Source of the DNA: Prevotella sp.
GTDB lineage: Bacteria > Bacteroidota > Bacteroidia > Bacteroidales > Bacteroidaceae
Direction: 5' to 3'
NCBI GenBank assembly: GCA_017642485.1
Contig: JAGCPC010000009.1
Location: 1 to 49,875 of the forward strand
Length of the DNA stretch: 49,875 nucleotides
The position numbers were made by a program, and so were the translations under genes. Positions 7,049 through 15,030 of the stretch are shown here, piece by piece (positions within the stretch are counted from its first letter, which is position 1; every line of letters starts with the position of its first letter). The notes under the pieces are model-generated. The model saw nothing but the letters and a program-made list of their open reading frames with translations. It searched no databases and was not told where the DNA came from.

Positions 7049-7081
7049 CAAATTTACTCAAAAACCCGCGAAAGTGGCAAA
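7049..7081 (-). promoter_or_regulatory. Promoter of the efflux operon
   Basis: On the minus strand, TTTG (7081-7078) and TAAATTTG (7056-7049) are separated by 21 nt, matching the Bacteroidetes consensus. The -33 box falls in the loop of the hairpin at 7061-7107, so the gldE terminator and this promoter overlap. Confidence 0.6.
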
Positions 7082-7107
7082 TAATTTATACCATTTTCGT
7101 GGGTTTT
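7061..7107. terminator. 17-bp hairpin downstream of gldE
   Basis: AAAACCCGCGAAAGTGG (7061-7077) and CCATTTTCGTGGGTTTT (7091-7107) pair over 17 positions with a 13-nt loop. On plus-strand RNA both irregular positions are G-U pairs and a T-rich run follows; on minus-strand RNA they are A-C mismatches and TTTTT follows. It begins 28 nt after the gldE stop. Confidence 0.55.
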
Positions 7108-7134
7108 ACGTTTTTTTTATATTTTACTTCGATG

Positions 7135-8442
7135 TCAACTGGCAGCAGTTTTGACCTTAACGCGTGAGATGCGTCGCTGCTCTTTTTTGAGCACTTCGAA
7201 GGTGAGACCCTTATAGGTAAGAGTCTCATGTATCTGGGGGAAATCGCCTTTCAATTCGAGTAATAGTCCTGCCACGGTATCGGCATCGAGGTCGTCGTCG
7301 AAATAGTCATCGTCGAGGTCGAGGCTACGGCAGAAATCTACTAGTTTGGTCTTGCCATCGACGATATAGGTATCATCGGAGACCTTCTTGCACAACTGCT
7401 CATCATCGTCGTACTCATCGCTTATCTCGCCCACTATCTCCTCAAGGATGTCCTCGAGGGTGATGAGACCGCTGGTGCCACCAAACTCATCGACAACGAT
7501 GGCGATATGCACCTTGTCGGCCTGAAACTCATGAAGGAGGTCGTCAATCTTCTTGGTCTCGGGCACGAAATAAGCTGGACGTATGAGGCTCTGCCAACGG
7601 AAATTGGCTGGTTTGTCGATATATGACAGAAGGTCCTTGACGTAAAGGATGCCGCGGATATTATCCACATTGTCCTGATAGACGGGCATGCGGCTGTAAT
7701 TGTTGTCAACGATACACTTCAGCACCTCCTTAAACGATGTACGTATGTCGATATCCACGATATCCTGACGGCTCGTCATAATCTCACGCGCCGTCTCGTC
7801 GCTGAAGCGTATGATGCCCTCGAGGATGTCCTTCTCCTCCTTGATCTCCTCCTTGTCGGTAAGCTCCAGCGCCTGCTCCAGTTCGTTCATGCTGAGGACG
7901 TGATTCTTGCGCTGCACAAACCTCTCGGCTATGAAACTGGAGCTGAGCAGTATCGTCGCTATAGGCCAGAACAGCTGACGGGCAAACAATATGCCACCTA
8001 CTGCGCGCCTACAAAAGGTGAGGGGGGCGACACGTGAATAGACCTTGGGGATGATCTCGCCGAAGAGCAACAGGAGGAAAGTGAGCAGCACCGTGATGCA
8101 TAAAAACTGCAACCAATATAACGTACCGAAGTCAACTATCTGCGCTATGGCATAGTTGAGCAACATGATGATGGTGACGTTGACAAAGTTATTGGTTATC
8201 AGGATGGTAGCGAGGGTGCGCTCAGAGTCGCTGCGCAGTTCCATAATACGGCGGTCGCTCTCCCTATCCTCATCAAGCTGTGCGAGGTCCTGGGGCGAGA
8301 GACTGAAAAATGCTATCTCGGAACTGCTGGCAAAACCTGACAAGGCAAGCAGTATAACCGCAAGCACAAGACATACTACCACCGAGGTGGTAAGGGGCAT
8401 GAGGGTCACTTGGGATGATATGGCTGTTGTCAGTAAATACAT
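7135..8442 (-). CDS. gldE: GldE-like CNNM/CBS/CorC-HlyC membrane protein
   Basis: A 435-residue membrane protein. An N-terminal CNNM (DUF21) domain with three to four TM helices (about 20-190; motif SGFASSSEIAFFSL) is followed by a CBS pair (about 215-330; EIMTSRQDIVDIDI and GILYVKDLLSYI) and a C-terminal CorC_HlyC domain (VDGKTKLVDFCRSL to the end). The architecture is shared by HlyC/CorC cation-efflux-like proteins and gliding protein GldE; the position right after ssb is the standard GldE neighbourhood in Bacteroidetes. gldD, its usual partner, does not follow. The start overlaps the ssb stop by one base (TGATG), indicating translational coupling. Confidence 0.87.
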   Translation of the reverse strand: MYLLTTAISSQVTLMPLTTSVVVCLVLAVILLALSGFASSSEIAFFSLSPQDLAQLDEDRESDRRIMELRSDSERTLATILITNNFVNVTIIMLLNYAIAQIVDFGTLYWLQFLCITVLLTFLLLLFGEIIPKVYSRVAPLTFCRRAVGGILFARQLFWPIATILLSSSFIAERFVQRKNHVLSMNELEQALELTDKEEIKEEKDILEGIIRFSDETAREIMTSRQDIVDIDIRTSFKEVLKCIVDNNYSRMPVYQDNVDNIRGILYVKDLLSYIDKPANFRWQSLIRPAYFVPETKKIDDLLHEFQADKVHIAIVVDEFGGTSGLITLEDILEEIVGEISDEYDDDEQLCKKVSDDTYIVDGKTKLVDFCRSLDLDDDYFDDDLDADTVAGLLLELKGDFPQIHETLTYKGLTFEVLKKEQRRISRVKVKTAAS

Positions 8443-8879
8443 CAGAATGGAATTACCGTATCATCGTCTTTTTGCTGCTGTGAAGAGGGCTCCTGCTGTG
8501 GTGCTGGCTCAGCAGATGACTGAGCTGTGGGAGCATTACCCTGCGACAGAGCCTTGGGGGTGAGCATCTCCATATTGTCAACAATAATCTCTACAGCAGT
8601 ACGCTGTATGCCACGCTTGTCATCATACTGTGTGTACTGCAGGCGTCCATCGACATAGAGTTTGTCACCCTTGTGGACATACTGATCCACGACTTTAGCG
8701 AGTTTGCGATAGAACACCAGATTATGCCAATCGGTACGATCGGGCACTCGGGTGCCATTCTGCAGCACATAGCCCTTCTCTGTGGTTGCGAGGCGCACAC
8801 GTGCCACGCAGCTGTCGGCCTCGTAGTACCTTACCTCAGGGTCAAGACCCACATTGCCTATCAGTATCACCTTGTTCAT
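8442..8879 (-). CDS. ssb: Single-stranded DNA-binding protein
   Basis: 145 residues. An OB-fold (about 1-105) starts MNKVILIGNVGLDPEVRY and includes WHNLVFYRKLAKVVDQYVHKGD and a strand with the typical VDGRLQ. A Gln/Ser/Ala-rich disordered linker follows and the chain ends KDDDTVIPF, the acidic tip that recruits replication and repair partners. The domain before the linker is canonical. Its start overlaps the end of the preceding gene by four bases (ATGA), and its stop overlaps the gldE start by one, so the three genes form one translationally coupled operon. Confidence 0.97.
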   Translation of the reverse strand: MNKVILIGNVGLDPEVRYYEADSCVARVRLATTEKGYVLQNGTRVPDRTDWHNLVFYRKLAKVVDQYVHKGDKLYVDGRLQYTQYDDKRGIQRTAVEIIVDNMEMLTPKALSQGNAPTAQSSAEPAPQQEPSSQQQKDDDTVIPF

Positions 8880-9418
8880 ACAGCGTTTTTTTTCTCTGCT
8901 CCTAAATATTTGTAAGAGAAATTCTTACCCTTGGCTGAAGGGAACTGTGAACGCTCATCCACCCTACCCTTCAGGTGGCTTACTATACGATTGTAGCAGT
9001 CCATAGGAGAATTGGCTATACAACGTGCCACGAAGGTGGTGTCACGATACTCGCATTTGCCCAGGTGATTGACTACCACACGCTTGAAGTCGAAGTGACC
9101 CTCGTACCATCCACGCTTATTCTCAAGCAGGCGCATCTGTTCGGGCACACGCTCTGAAGGAGCGATATCCTTGCGCAGTGCCTTCTTATCCTTGAAGTCC
9201 TGCATGGTAGCCGCCTCGGTCTTGATTATAATAAAGTACACGCGCTGGCGTACCTTATATCTCTTAGGAAAGAGTACATCACTGTCAGCATATTCGCGTA
9301 TGTCGGCCTCCATCTCGGGCGTGAGGTTTATCTCAGATATAGACCCAAGAAACTCCAATGCCTCGTCAATGCTTGACACCAACGTTTCGTCATCAAAATA
9401 ACGAAGGTAATAATTCAT
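8876..9418 (-). CDS. Conserved hypothetical protein upstream of ssb
   Basis: 180 residues, no signal peptide or TM helix, mixed charge, soluble and probably cytoplasmic. I do not recognise the family. Visible features are an N-terminal acidic region (residues 1-45), a strand pattern KVRQRVYFIIIKTEAAT near 55-72, and a basic C-terminal third with a run KGRVDERSQFPSAKGKNFSYKYLG. It overlaps ssb by four bases, so it is expressed with ssb and gldE. A role linked to DNA or ribonucleoprotein handling is possible from context but not shown. In other Bacteroidetes mutY tends to hold this position; this is not MutY. Confidence 0.6.
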   Translation of the reverse strand: MNYYLRYFDDETLVSSIDEALEFLGSISEINLTPEMEADIREYADSDVLFPKRYKVRQRVYFIIIKTEAATMQDFKDKKALRKDIAPSERVPEQMRLLENKRGWYEGHFDFKRVVVNHLGKCEYRDTTFVARCIANSPMDCYNRIVSHLKGRVDERSQFPSAKGKNFSYKYLGAEKKNAV

Positions 9419-9488
9419 AATATTCTGTGTAGTTAATCTTAAAAATACAAGATAATATCACGTGGTCGTAGGTATAGGCTAAAAAAAG

Positions 9489-9561
9489 AGCGGAAAACGG
9501 GACTCGGACCCGCGACCCCAACCTTGGCAAGGTTGTGCTCTACCAACTGAGCTATTTCCGC
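9489..9561 (-). tRNA. tRNA-Gly (anticodon GCC)
   Basis: 73-nt cloverleaf read on the minus strand from GCGGAAATAGCTC. The anticodon stem-loop is CAACC-TTGCCAA-GGTTG, with T-arm GCGGGTCCGAGTCCCGT. CCA is not encoded. A T7 run follows the 3' end on the minus strand and can serve as terminator. Its sequence is identical to the copy at 9939-10011. Confidence 0.96.
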
Positions 9562-9647
9562 AGTTTAAAACTCCAAATCATGTGTGTGGGAGGAGCTTTA
9601 TACGCTATTACTATACCGATTGTAGTTTGTTATTTGCAAAATGCAAG

Positions 9648-9731
9648 TGAAGAGGAGGAGACTCGAACTCCCACGTCACAATTGACACTACCCCCTCAAA
9701 GTAGCGCGTCTACCAATTCCGCCACCTCTCC
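9648..9731 (-). tRNA. tRNA-Leu (anticodon GAG)
   Basis: 84-nt class II tRNA on the minus strand, starting GGAGAGGTGGCGGAATTGG. The anticodon loop is TTGAGGG, the long variable arm is TGTCAATTGTGAC-like, and the acceptor 3' strand is CCTCTTC plus discriminator A. CCA is not encoded. Confidence 0.94.
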
Positions 9732-9783
9732 GACTACATTTTACATTACAAGAAGTAACAAATAGGGGGGTAAAAAACCTTTG

Positions 9784-9865
9784 TGCCCAGAACAGGACTC
9801 GAACCTGCACGCCTTGCGGCACACGCACCTGAAACGTGCGCGTCTACCAATTCCGCCACCTGGGC
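9784..9865 (-). tRNA. tRNA-Leu (anticodon CAG)
   Basis: 82-nt class II tRNA on the minus strand, starting GCCCAGGTGGCGGAATTGG. The anticodon loop is TTCAGGT between CACGT and GCGTG, the variable arm TGCCGCAAGGCG-like, the discriminator A. CCA is not encoded. Confidence 0.95.
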
Positions 9866-9938
9866 AAATTGTTGTCGCCTCCGAGGAGCTTGTCCTGAGC
9901 AATCAACGCGTCACTTCTTGTTGTTACAATAACTAAAG

Positions 9939-10011
9939 AGCGGAAAACGGGACTCGGACCCGCGACCCCAACCTTGGCAAGGTTGTGCTCTACCAACTGA
10001 GCTATTTCCGC
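9939..10011 (-). tRNA. tRNA-Gly (anticodon GCC), second copy
   Basis: Identical in sequence to the gene at 9489-9561, so the two Gly genes flank the two Leu genes. This copy is the first transcribed in the cluster. Confidence 0.96.
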
Positions 10012-10079
10012 ATTTCAAAAAACCCTTGTGTCATATACTTTTGACACGTTGTGGATGTGCATTTCTCCAAATGCGCTTG

Positions 10080-10087
10080 CAAAGGTA
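10080..10087 (-). promoter_or_regulatory. -7 box of the Gly/Leu tRNA cluster
   Basis: TACCTTTG on the minus strand, about 68 nt upstream of the first tRNA-Gly. No clear -33 TTG is present at the expected 19-21 nt; the region upstream is a GAAAGTT-type repeat (about 10095-10126). Confidence 0.45.
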
Positions 10088-10179
10088 GTAATAAAAGTTG
10101 AAAGATGAAAGTTGAAAGTTGAAAGTTTTCTTGTTTTTTGCGTTTATTAACACATACACCGCTTTTCGGTTGACCAATA

Positions 10180-11136
10180 TCAATGCAAACCATTCAAGAA
10201 GGCTATTGCATCCATGCGTTTCTTGCCTGATGCCTGCAGCGAGAGAACCTCTATCGCTCCGTCGCCACACGTGACGTACATCTTCTTCTTATCGCGTACC
10301 ATCATGCCAGGTTGCATGTCGGCAAAGTGCTGGTCTGATACAGAGGCCTTGTACACCTTAACCTCCATTTCGCTGCCATCAGGCATCAGCAGAGTACCAT
10401 GAGCACCAGGTATGGGCGACAGACCCCTTACGAAGTCGTGCACCTGCTTGGCTGTCTTGCGCCAATCTATCGCGCACGTTTCCTTATATATTTTTGGGGC
10501 TCCCTTTAGTGTTTGTCCTACAGGTATCATATCATCCTGTGGCAGTGAGGGTACGTCGCCATCGTGGGATATTATCATATCAACGGTCTCAGTAGCTGCC
10601 TTGGCTCCTAATGCCATCAGTCCGTCATATACATACTCTACGTCGGCATCATGAGGTATATCAAAAGGTTTCTGCAATATGATACGGCCTGTATCGATGT
10701 CGTGGTCGAGGAAGAAGGTGGTGACACCAGTAGTAGTCTCACCATTTATTATGGCCCAGTTGATGGGAGCAGCACCCCTGTACTGTGGCAACAGCGCTGC
10801 ATGGACATTGAAGGTGCCAAAACGTGGCATAGCCCACACCACCTCGGGCAACATGCGAAACGCTACCACCACCTGCAGGTCGGCGCGGTATGAGCGCAAT
10901 TGCTCTATGAATGCCTCATCCTTCATCCTTACAGGTTGGAGCACGGGGATGCCCTTTGACTCGGCATAAACCTTTACCTCTGGGGCACGGAGTACTGAAC
11001 CGTGCCTGCCAAATGGTTTGTCAGGCTGGGTCACTACGGCTACAACGTTGTATCCGCCCTCCACCAATGCCTGCAGAGTGCCTACAGCAAACTCAGGCGT
11101 ACCCATAAAAACTATTCTCAGGTCTTTCTTTTCCAT
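10180..11136 (-). CDS. fmt: Methionyl-tRNA formyltransferase
   Basis: About 318 residues. It formylates the initiator Met-tRNA using 10-formyltetrahydrofolate. The N-terminal formyltransferase domain has RIVFMGTPEFAVGTL, VVTQPDKPFGR, the catalytic segment FNVHAALLPQYRGAAPINWAI and DHDIDTGRII; the C-terminal OB-like domain binds the tRNA acceptor (about 205-315). I place the start at ATG 11136 (MEKKDLRIV); an ATG at 11148 adds four residues and cannot be excluded. It lies just after the CLC channel gene and tsaC, a neighbourhood common in Bacteroidetes. It ends before the tRNA cluster. Confidence 0.96.
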   Translation of the reverse strand: MEKKDLRIVFMGTPEFAVGTLQALVEGGYNVVAVVTQPDKPFGRHGSVLRAPEVKVYAESKGIPVLQPVRMKDEAFIEQLRSYRADLQVVVAFRMLPEVVWAMPRFGTFNVHAALLPQYRGAAPINWAIINGETTTGVTTFFLDHDIDTGRIILQKPFDIPHDADVEYVYDGLMALGAKAATETVDMIISHDGDVPSLPQDDMIPVGQTLKGAPKIYKETCAIDWRKTAKQVHDFVRGLSPIPGAHGTLLMPDGSEMEVKVYKASVSDQHFADMQPGMMVRDKKKMYVTCGDGAIEVLSLQASGKKRMDAIAFLNGLH

Positions 11137-11159
11137 AGCTGTTAACATTCAACTTTCAA

Positions 11160-12983
11160 CTAATCATTGCTCAGGTCGGCCACCATCTGACGATACTGGC
11201 TATAGAGATGGGCTTTGGATATATATCCGAAAAGGTGGCCATCACCGTCTATCACAGGAAGATGCTGCACATTATGCTTCTCGAAAGCTGCCATAACATC
11301 CTCCATAGGGTCGCCCAGACGTACCGTGGCCTTTACCTCCTCCATCAACTGACTCACACGGAATCGGTGATAGAGTTCGGTTCTAAACACGATGTGACGT
11401 ATTTTTGCCAGATTTACCTCACCAAGGAGGTTGCCTGCTGGGTCGAGCACGGGCAACACGTCAGAGTGGCTGTCGCTAAGTGCATACACGAGCTGTTGTA
11501 GTTCCATATCCTTACCGACGGGAGTAAACTCCTTATCAATCACAGAGTCAAGCGTCATCAGCGTCAGCACACTCTTGTCGGTATGGTGAGTGATGAGTTT
11601 GCCCTGCCGCGCCAGTCGCATACCATATATGCTGTGAGGCTCAAAGGCGAGTATGGTAAGGTATGCACACACGCTTACAATCATAAGCGGCATAAAGAGG
11701 TCATAGCCTGCTGTCAGTTCGGCAATAAGAAATACTCCCGTCAGCGGTGCATGCATCACTCCCGACATAACACCCGCCATGCCCAGCAATGCTGCATTCT
11801 CCTCTGGAAAATATACACCCACGCCATACATATTCCAGATGCGTGCAAAGAGGAATCCTGTAAAAGCGCCTATAAAGAGGGATGGAGCGAATGTTCCGCC
11901 ACAGCCGCCACCACCATTGGTGCTTGCTGTTGCAAAGCACTTTGTGAGTATCACGCAGCCTACGTAGAAAAGGAGTATCATCTCGCCTTTGCCGTAGAAC
12001 ATAGATTTCTCCATCAGTTTGTTAAGATCGGCATCGGGCGATCCGTCAAGCAGTATGTTGATAGATGAGTATCCCTCACCATAGAGTGACGGGAAAAAGA
12101 ATATCAACGTACTCAGTATCAGTCCACCGGTGGCAAGACGGGCATAGCGATTGTTCATCCTTGCAAAGATCCCTTCACAAGCGCTCATCATACGTATAAA
12201 GTACAATGATATGAGTCCGCAGAACAGTCCGAGACCTATATTGGCAGGCACTCTCTCCACCACCCATGGATGTAGGGTATGAAAGGTAAACAACTGGCTG
12301 TCACCCACCATAACGTATGTGAAGCATGTAGCTGTCACGCTGGCTATCAGTATGGGCGAGATGCTTGCCATCGTGAGGTCGATCATCAGCACCTCTATAG
12401 TAAACACGAGTCCTGCGATAGGAGCCTTGAAGATACCAGCAATGGCAGCTGCTGCACCACATCCGACGAGGAGCATCAGCGTCTTATTGTTCATGCGGAA
12501 CTTCTGTCCCAAATTACTCGCTATAGCAGAACCTGTCAGCACTATCGGCGCCTCGGCACCTACCGAACCGCCAAAGCCTATCGTAATAGCCGATGCTACC
12601 ACAGACGACCAGCAATTGTGGACCGCCAGGCGACTTTTCTTAGAACTTATGGCATAGAGAATGCGTGTGATACCGTGTGAGATATTGTCTCTCACCACAT
12701 ACCTTACAAAGAGCATCGTAAGCCATATGCCTACTACTGGCAGGACGAGAAACAGCCAGTTGAAGCTCGTCAGTTCCATCTCCTGCGTGAGCAGATGCTG
12801 TATCACGTGTATCAGACCATGAAGCAAATAGGCAGCAAAGGCGGCAAATACACCTACAAAGAAAGCGAGGACAAGAGTAAACTGTCTGTCAGACAAGTGA
12901 TTCTTGCGCCATGTCAGCACGTCGTCAAACCATCCTGGTTTCAACAACTGCTTCGCATTCTCTATGTAATTCTCAAATATCAA
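11160..12983 (-). CDS. CLC-family chloride channel or transporter with CBS domains
   Basis: 607 residues. A CLC membrane core (about 35-440, some ten or more hydrophobic segments) contains GFGGSVGAEAPIVLTG, where GAEAP (142-146) replaces the classic GREGP and keeps the gating Glu (E144), and CGGTFAPSLFIGA. A CBS pair (about 465-600) follows, containing DVLPVLDPAGNLLGEV and HLPVIDGDGHLFGYIS. The first recognisable start is TTG at 12983; no Met occurs before about residue 69, which would cut off TM1. The TTG sits at the edge of an 8-bp repeat array. Channel versus proton exchange cannot be decided here. Confidence 0.92.
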   Translation of the reverse strand: MIFENYIENAKQLLKPGWFDDVLTWRKNHLSDRQFTLVLAFFVGVFAAFAAYLLHGLIHVIQHLLTQEMELTSFNWLFLVLPVVGIWLTMLFVRYVVRDNISHGITRILYAISSKKSRLAVHNCWSSVVASAITIGFGGSVGAEAPIVLTGSAIASNLGQKFRMNNKTLMLLVGCGAAAAIAGIFKAPIAGLVFTIEVLMIDLTMASISPILIASVTATCFTYVMVGDSQLFTFHTLHPWVVERVPANIGLGLFCGLISLYFIRMMSACEGIFARMNNRYARLATGGLILSTLIFFFPSLYGEGYSSINILLDGSPDADLNKLMEKSMFYGKGEMILLFYVGCVILTKCFATASTNGGGGCGGTFAPSLFIGAFTGFLFARIWNMYGVGVYFPEENAALLGMAGVMSGVMHAPLTGVFLIAELTAGYDLFMPLMIVSVCAYLTILAFEPHSIYGMRLARQGKLITHHTDKSVLTLMTLDSVIDKEFTPVGKDMELQQLVYALSDSHSDVLPVLDPAGNLLGEVNLAKIRHIVFRTELYHRFRVSQLMEEVKATVRLGDPMEDVMAAFEKHNVQHLPVIDGDGHLFGYISKAHLYSQYRQMVADLSND

Positions 12984-13016
12984 ACTTTTGAACTTTTGAA
13001 CCTTTGAACTCTTGAA
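12981..13016. repeat. 8-bp tandem array at the start of the CLC gene
   Basis: About four units CTTTTGAA/CCTTTGAA/CTCTTGAA fill the 33-nt gap between the tsaC stop (13017) and the CLC start (12983). The TTG start codon of the CLC gene overlaps the array edge. Confidence 0.8.
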
Positions 13017-13583
13017 CTATCTAATAATAGTCACTTCGCCGTCCTTTCTCAGTCTGATAATCGATGACGGCTGATGTGGCTTATGCTCGTTGCGACGAGA
13101 TGTACAGACGTAGTCCACCGCATTGAGTATCTCCTCCGAGATGTCGCAGTAGTTCTGAGCTGCTGGTTCGCCACTTATATTGGCGCTCGTTGATACGATA
13201 GGCTTCTGCATCCTGTAGCACAGTTCCTTGGAAAACTCCTCCTGGGTAATACGTATAGCGACACTGCCATCATCGGCTATCAGATTATCTGCCAACCCGT
13301 TAGCGCCATCGAGTATCACAGTAGTGGGTTTCGTGGCAAGGTTCATCACATCCCATGCGACCTCTGGCACATCTCTCACGTATCTCTGTATACGAATGTC
13401 AGAATCGACAAGACAGATCATGGCTTTTGACTCCTCACGACGCTTTATCTGATATACTTTTGCTACTGCCTCCTTATTGGTGGCATCACATCCTATGCCC
13501 CACACAGTATCGGTAGGATAGAGTATCACCCCACCCTTCTTCATTACCTCTACAGCAGCCTTTATGTCGTCTATATATTTCAT
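13017..13583 (-). CDS. L-threonylcarbamoyladenylate synthase (Sua5/YciO/YrdC)
   Basis: 188 residues. The YrdC-fold enzyme makes threonylcarbamoyl-AMP from Thr, bicarbonate and ATP for t6A37 of ANN-reading tRNAs. Family motifs seen: GGVILYPTDTVWGIGCDA (about 17-34), KRREESKAM (about 47-55), TVILDGANGLADNLI, VAIRITQEEF and PIVSTSANISGEPA. It is the short single-domain form, without the Sua5 C-terminal domain. It starts 7 nt downstream of the glucosaminidase gene and is followed by the CLC and fmt genes, all on the minus strand. Confidence 0.95.
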   Translation of the reverse strand: MKYIDDIKAAVEVMKKGGVILYPTDTVWGIGCDATNKEAVAKVYQIKRREESKAMICLVDSDIRIQRYVRDVPEVAWDVMNLATKPTTVILDGANGLADNLIADDGSVAIRITQEEFSKELCYRMQKPIVSTSANISGEPAAQNYCDISEEILNAVDYVCTSRRNEHKPHQPSSIIRLRKDGEVTIIR

Positions 13584-13590
13584 ATTTCTT

Positions 13591-14508
13591 CTATCTTACT
13601 CTCAGCACATCGCCAACCTGAGGCATAAATTCTGGCGAGAGACCATTTTTCTTGTACAGTTTATCCAAACGTATGCCATACATCTGTGCTATGTCGTACA
13701 TGCTCTCTCCTGCCTTCACCACGTGAGGCTTATACTTAAATTCTTTCGGTGCTTTAGATTTCTTCTTCTTCAGATACACTATGTCGCCATCTTCAAGCAC
13801 ATCACGCTTATCGCGTTCGTTGTAGCGTGCCAGTTTTCTGTAGCCTACGCCGACTTCTCTGCCTATTGACTTAAAAGTGTCACCCTTTCTTGCCTTGACA
13901 TAGTAGTTGTCATTGAAAAAGTATATCTGATGTCCGATAGTACCCCTACCACCGCCAGAGCTAACATGGTTGGCAATATACTTATCGTACTTTGTCGCCC
14001 TGTCATACTGGCTGAGGTTGTACAATTCGATGATTCCTATCAGCTGCTGCGCATACGTGGGACTCGTAGCATATCCGCATGCCTTTAGTCCGTAAGCCCA
14101 TGACTTGTAGTCAGTTCTTGCATATAAGAAAAGTGAACTATAGCGTTTTTTCTTCAAGAAAAGGCTGTGATCCTCATAACTTTCTCTCGCATGGCGATAA
14201 ACCCTGAAGCACTCATTGGGTGCATCATCATCGCGACGCATAGTGCTGCCCGTCCAGTCGTTGTGACACTTTATGCCAAAATGATTGTTCCCCTCCGTAG
14301 CCATAGTACTTCTGCCTGCGCCACTCTCAAGCAGTCCCTGAGCCAACGTTATCGAAGCAGGTATATTGTGCTCCAGCATCTGCTCTATCGCAATGTCCTT
14401 GTACTTGTCGATATATGCTTGGTATGCAGAATTCCACTTCATCTGCGCGCTCGCGCACGCAAAGAAAATCCAGAAGTATGTACACGCAGTTAATATCCTC
14501 TTAGTCAT
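13591..14508 (-). CDS. Secreted glucosaminidase with two LysM domains
   Basis: 305 residues. A signal peptide (MTKRILTACTYFWIFFACASAQ) is followed by a GH73-type glucosaminidase domain (about 30-180) with catalytic-type Glu in AQGLLESGAGRS (E61) and motif NNHFGIKCHNDW. Two C-terminal LysM repeats follow (about 205-250, KARKGDTFKSIGREVGV; about 260-305, VKAGESMYDIAQMYGI). It would act on peptidoglycan in the periplasm or at the cell surface during wall remodelling. The gene is the first of the tsaC-CLC-fmt group and lies about 110 nt downstream of the tRNA-Glu genes. Confidence 0.9.
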   Translation of the reverse strand: MTKRILTACTYFWIFFACASAQMKWNSAYQAYIDKYKDIAIEQMLEHNIPASITLAQGLLESGAGRSTMATEGNNHFGIKCHNDWTGSTMRRDDDAPNECFRVYRHARESYEDHSLFLKKKRYSSLFLYARTDYKSWAYGLKACGYATSPTYAQQLIGIIELYNLSQYDRATKYDKYIANHVSSGGGRGTIGHQIYFFNDNYYVKARKGDTFKSIGREVGVGYRKLARYNERDKRDVLEDGDIVYLKKKKSKAPKEFKYKPHVVKAGESMYDIAQMYGIRLDKLYKKNGLSPEFMPQVGDVLRVR

Positions 14509-14618
14509 AAGCGCATTCTTTCCCAGAAAATATTCAGGGGCAGTTATATACCTTTCTTCCTCCCCTTAAACAAAACGAGCGACGCTCAATCTGGCTGTTG
14601 AACATCGCTTTGTCGTAA

Positions 14619-14694
14619 TGGTAGTGGGTACGGGAGTCGAACCCGTGTACCCGGCGTGAGAGGCCGGTATCCTAGGCCACTAGATGAACCCACC
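14619..14694 (-). tRNA. tRNA-Glu (anticodon CTC) with encoded CCA
   Basis: The mature body is 14622-14694 on the minus strand, starting GGTGGGTTCATCTAG. The anticodon stem-loop is CCGGC-CTCTCAC-GCCGG, with the T-arm around CACGGGTTCGACTCCCG. The 3' CCA is encoded (14619-14621), unlike the first tRNA cluster. Identical to the next copy. Confidence 0.96.
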
Positions 14695-14703
14695 ATAGAA
14701 TGC

Positions 14704-14779
14704 TGGTAGTGGGTACGGGAGTCGAACCCGTGTACCCGGCGTGAGAGGCCGGTATCCTAGGCCACTAGATGAACCCACC
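14704..14779 (-). tRNA. tRNA-Glu (anticodon CTC) with encoded CCA, second copy
   Basis: Same sequence as the copy at 14619-14694, including encoded CCA (14704-14706). The two genes are separated by 9 nt. Confidence 0.96.
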
Positions 14780-14794
14780 AGCATGAAACAAGTG

Positions 14795-14881
14795 CGGAAG
14801 GTGGGGGATTCGAACCCCCGGTACGGTAACCCGTACGTCAGTTTAGCAAACTGGTGGTTTCAGCCACTCACCCAACCTTCC
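14795..14881 (-). tRNA. tRNA-Ser (anticodon GCT)
   Basis: 87-nt class II tRNA on the minus strand, starting GGAAGGTTGGGTGAGTGG. The anticodon loop is TTGCTAA, the variable arm GTACGGGTTACCGTAC-like, the acceptor 3' strand ACCTTCC with discriminator G. CCA is not encoded. It is the first gene of this tRNA operon. Confidence 0.95.
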
Positions 14882-14946
14882 ATAAGGTGCTGCCTCCTGC
14901 AGCTTTTCCTATACCAAACTGGCACTCGTTTTCAAAAATGCGAGTG

Positions 14947-14978
14947 CAAAGGTAATATAAAAAATTCATTCCACCAAA
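14947..14978 (-). promoter_or_regulatory. Promoter of the Ser/Glu tRNA operon
   Basis: Minus strand TTTG (14978-14975), 20 nt, TACCTTTG (14954-14947). Transcription would start near 14940, about 60 nt before tRNA-Ser. This is a near-perfect match to the Bacteroidetes consensus. Confidence 0.75.
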
Positions 14979-15030
14979 TTTTTGTCCGTTTTTATTTGCT
15001 TTGCCACCACAAATATCATATTTATCATCA

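Noticed and set aside
9535..9765. Protein-coding frame across the tRNA cluster
   Set aside because: It is antisense to tRNA-Gly and tRNA-Leu and lies in tRNA sequence.
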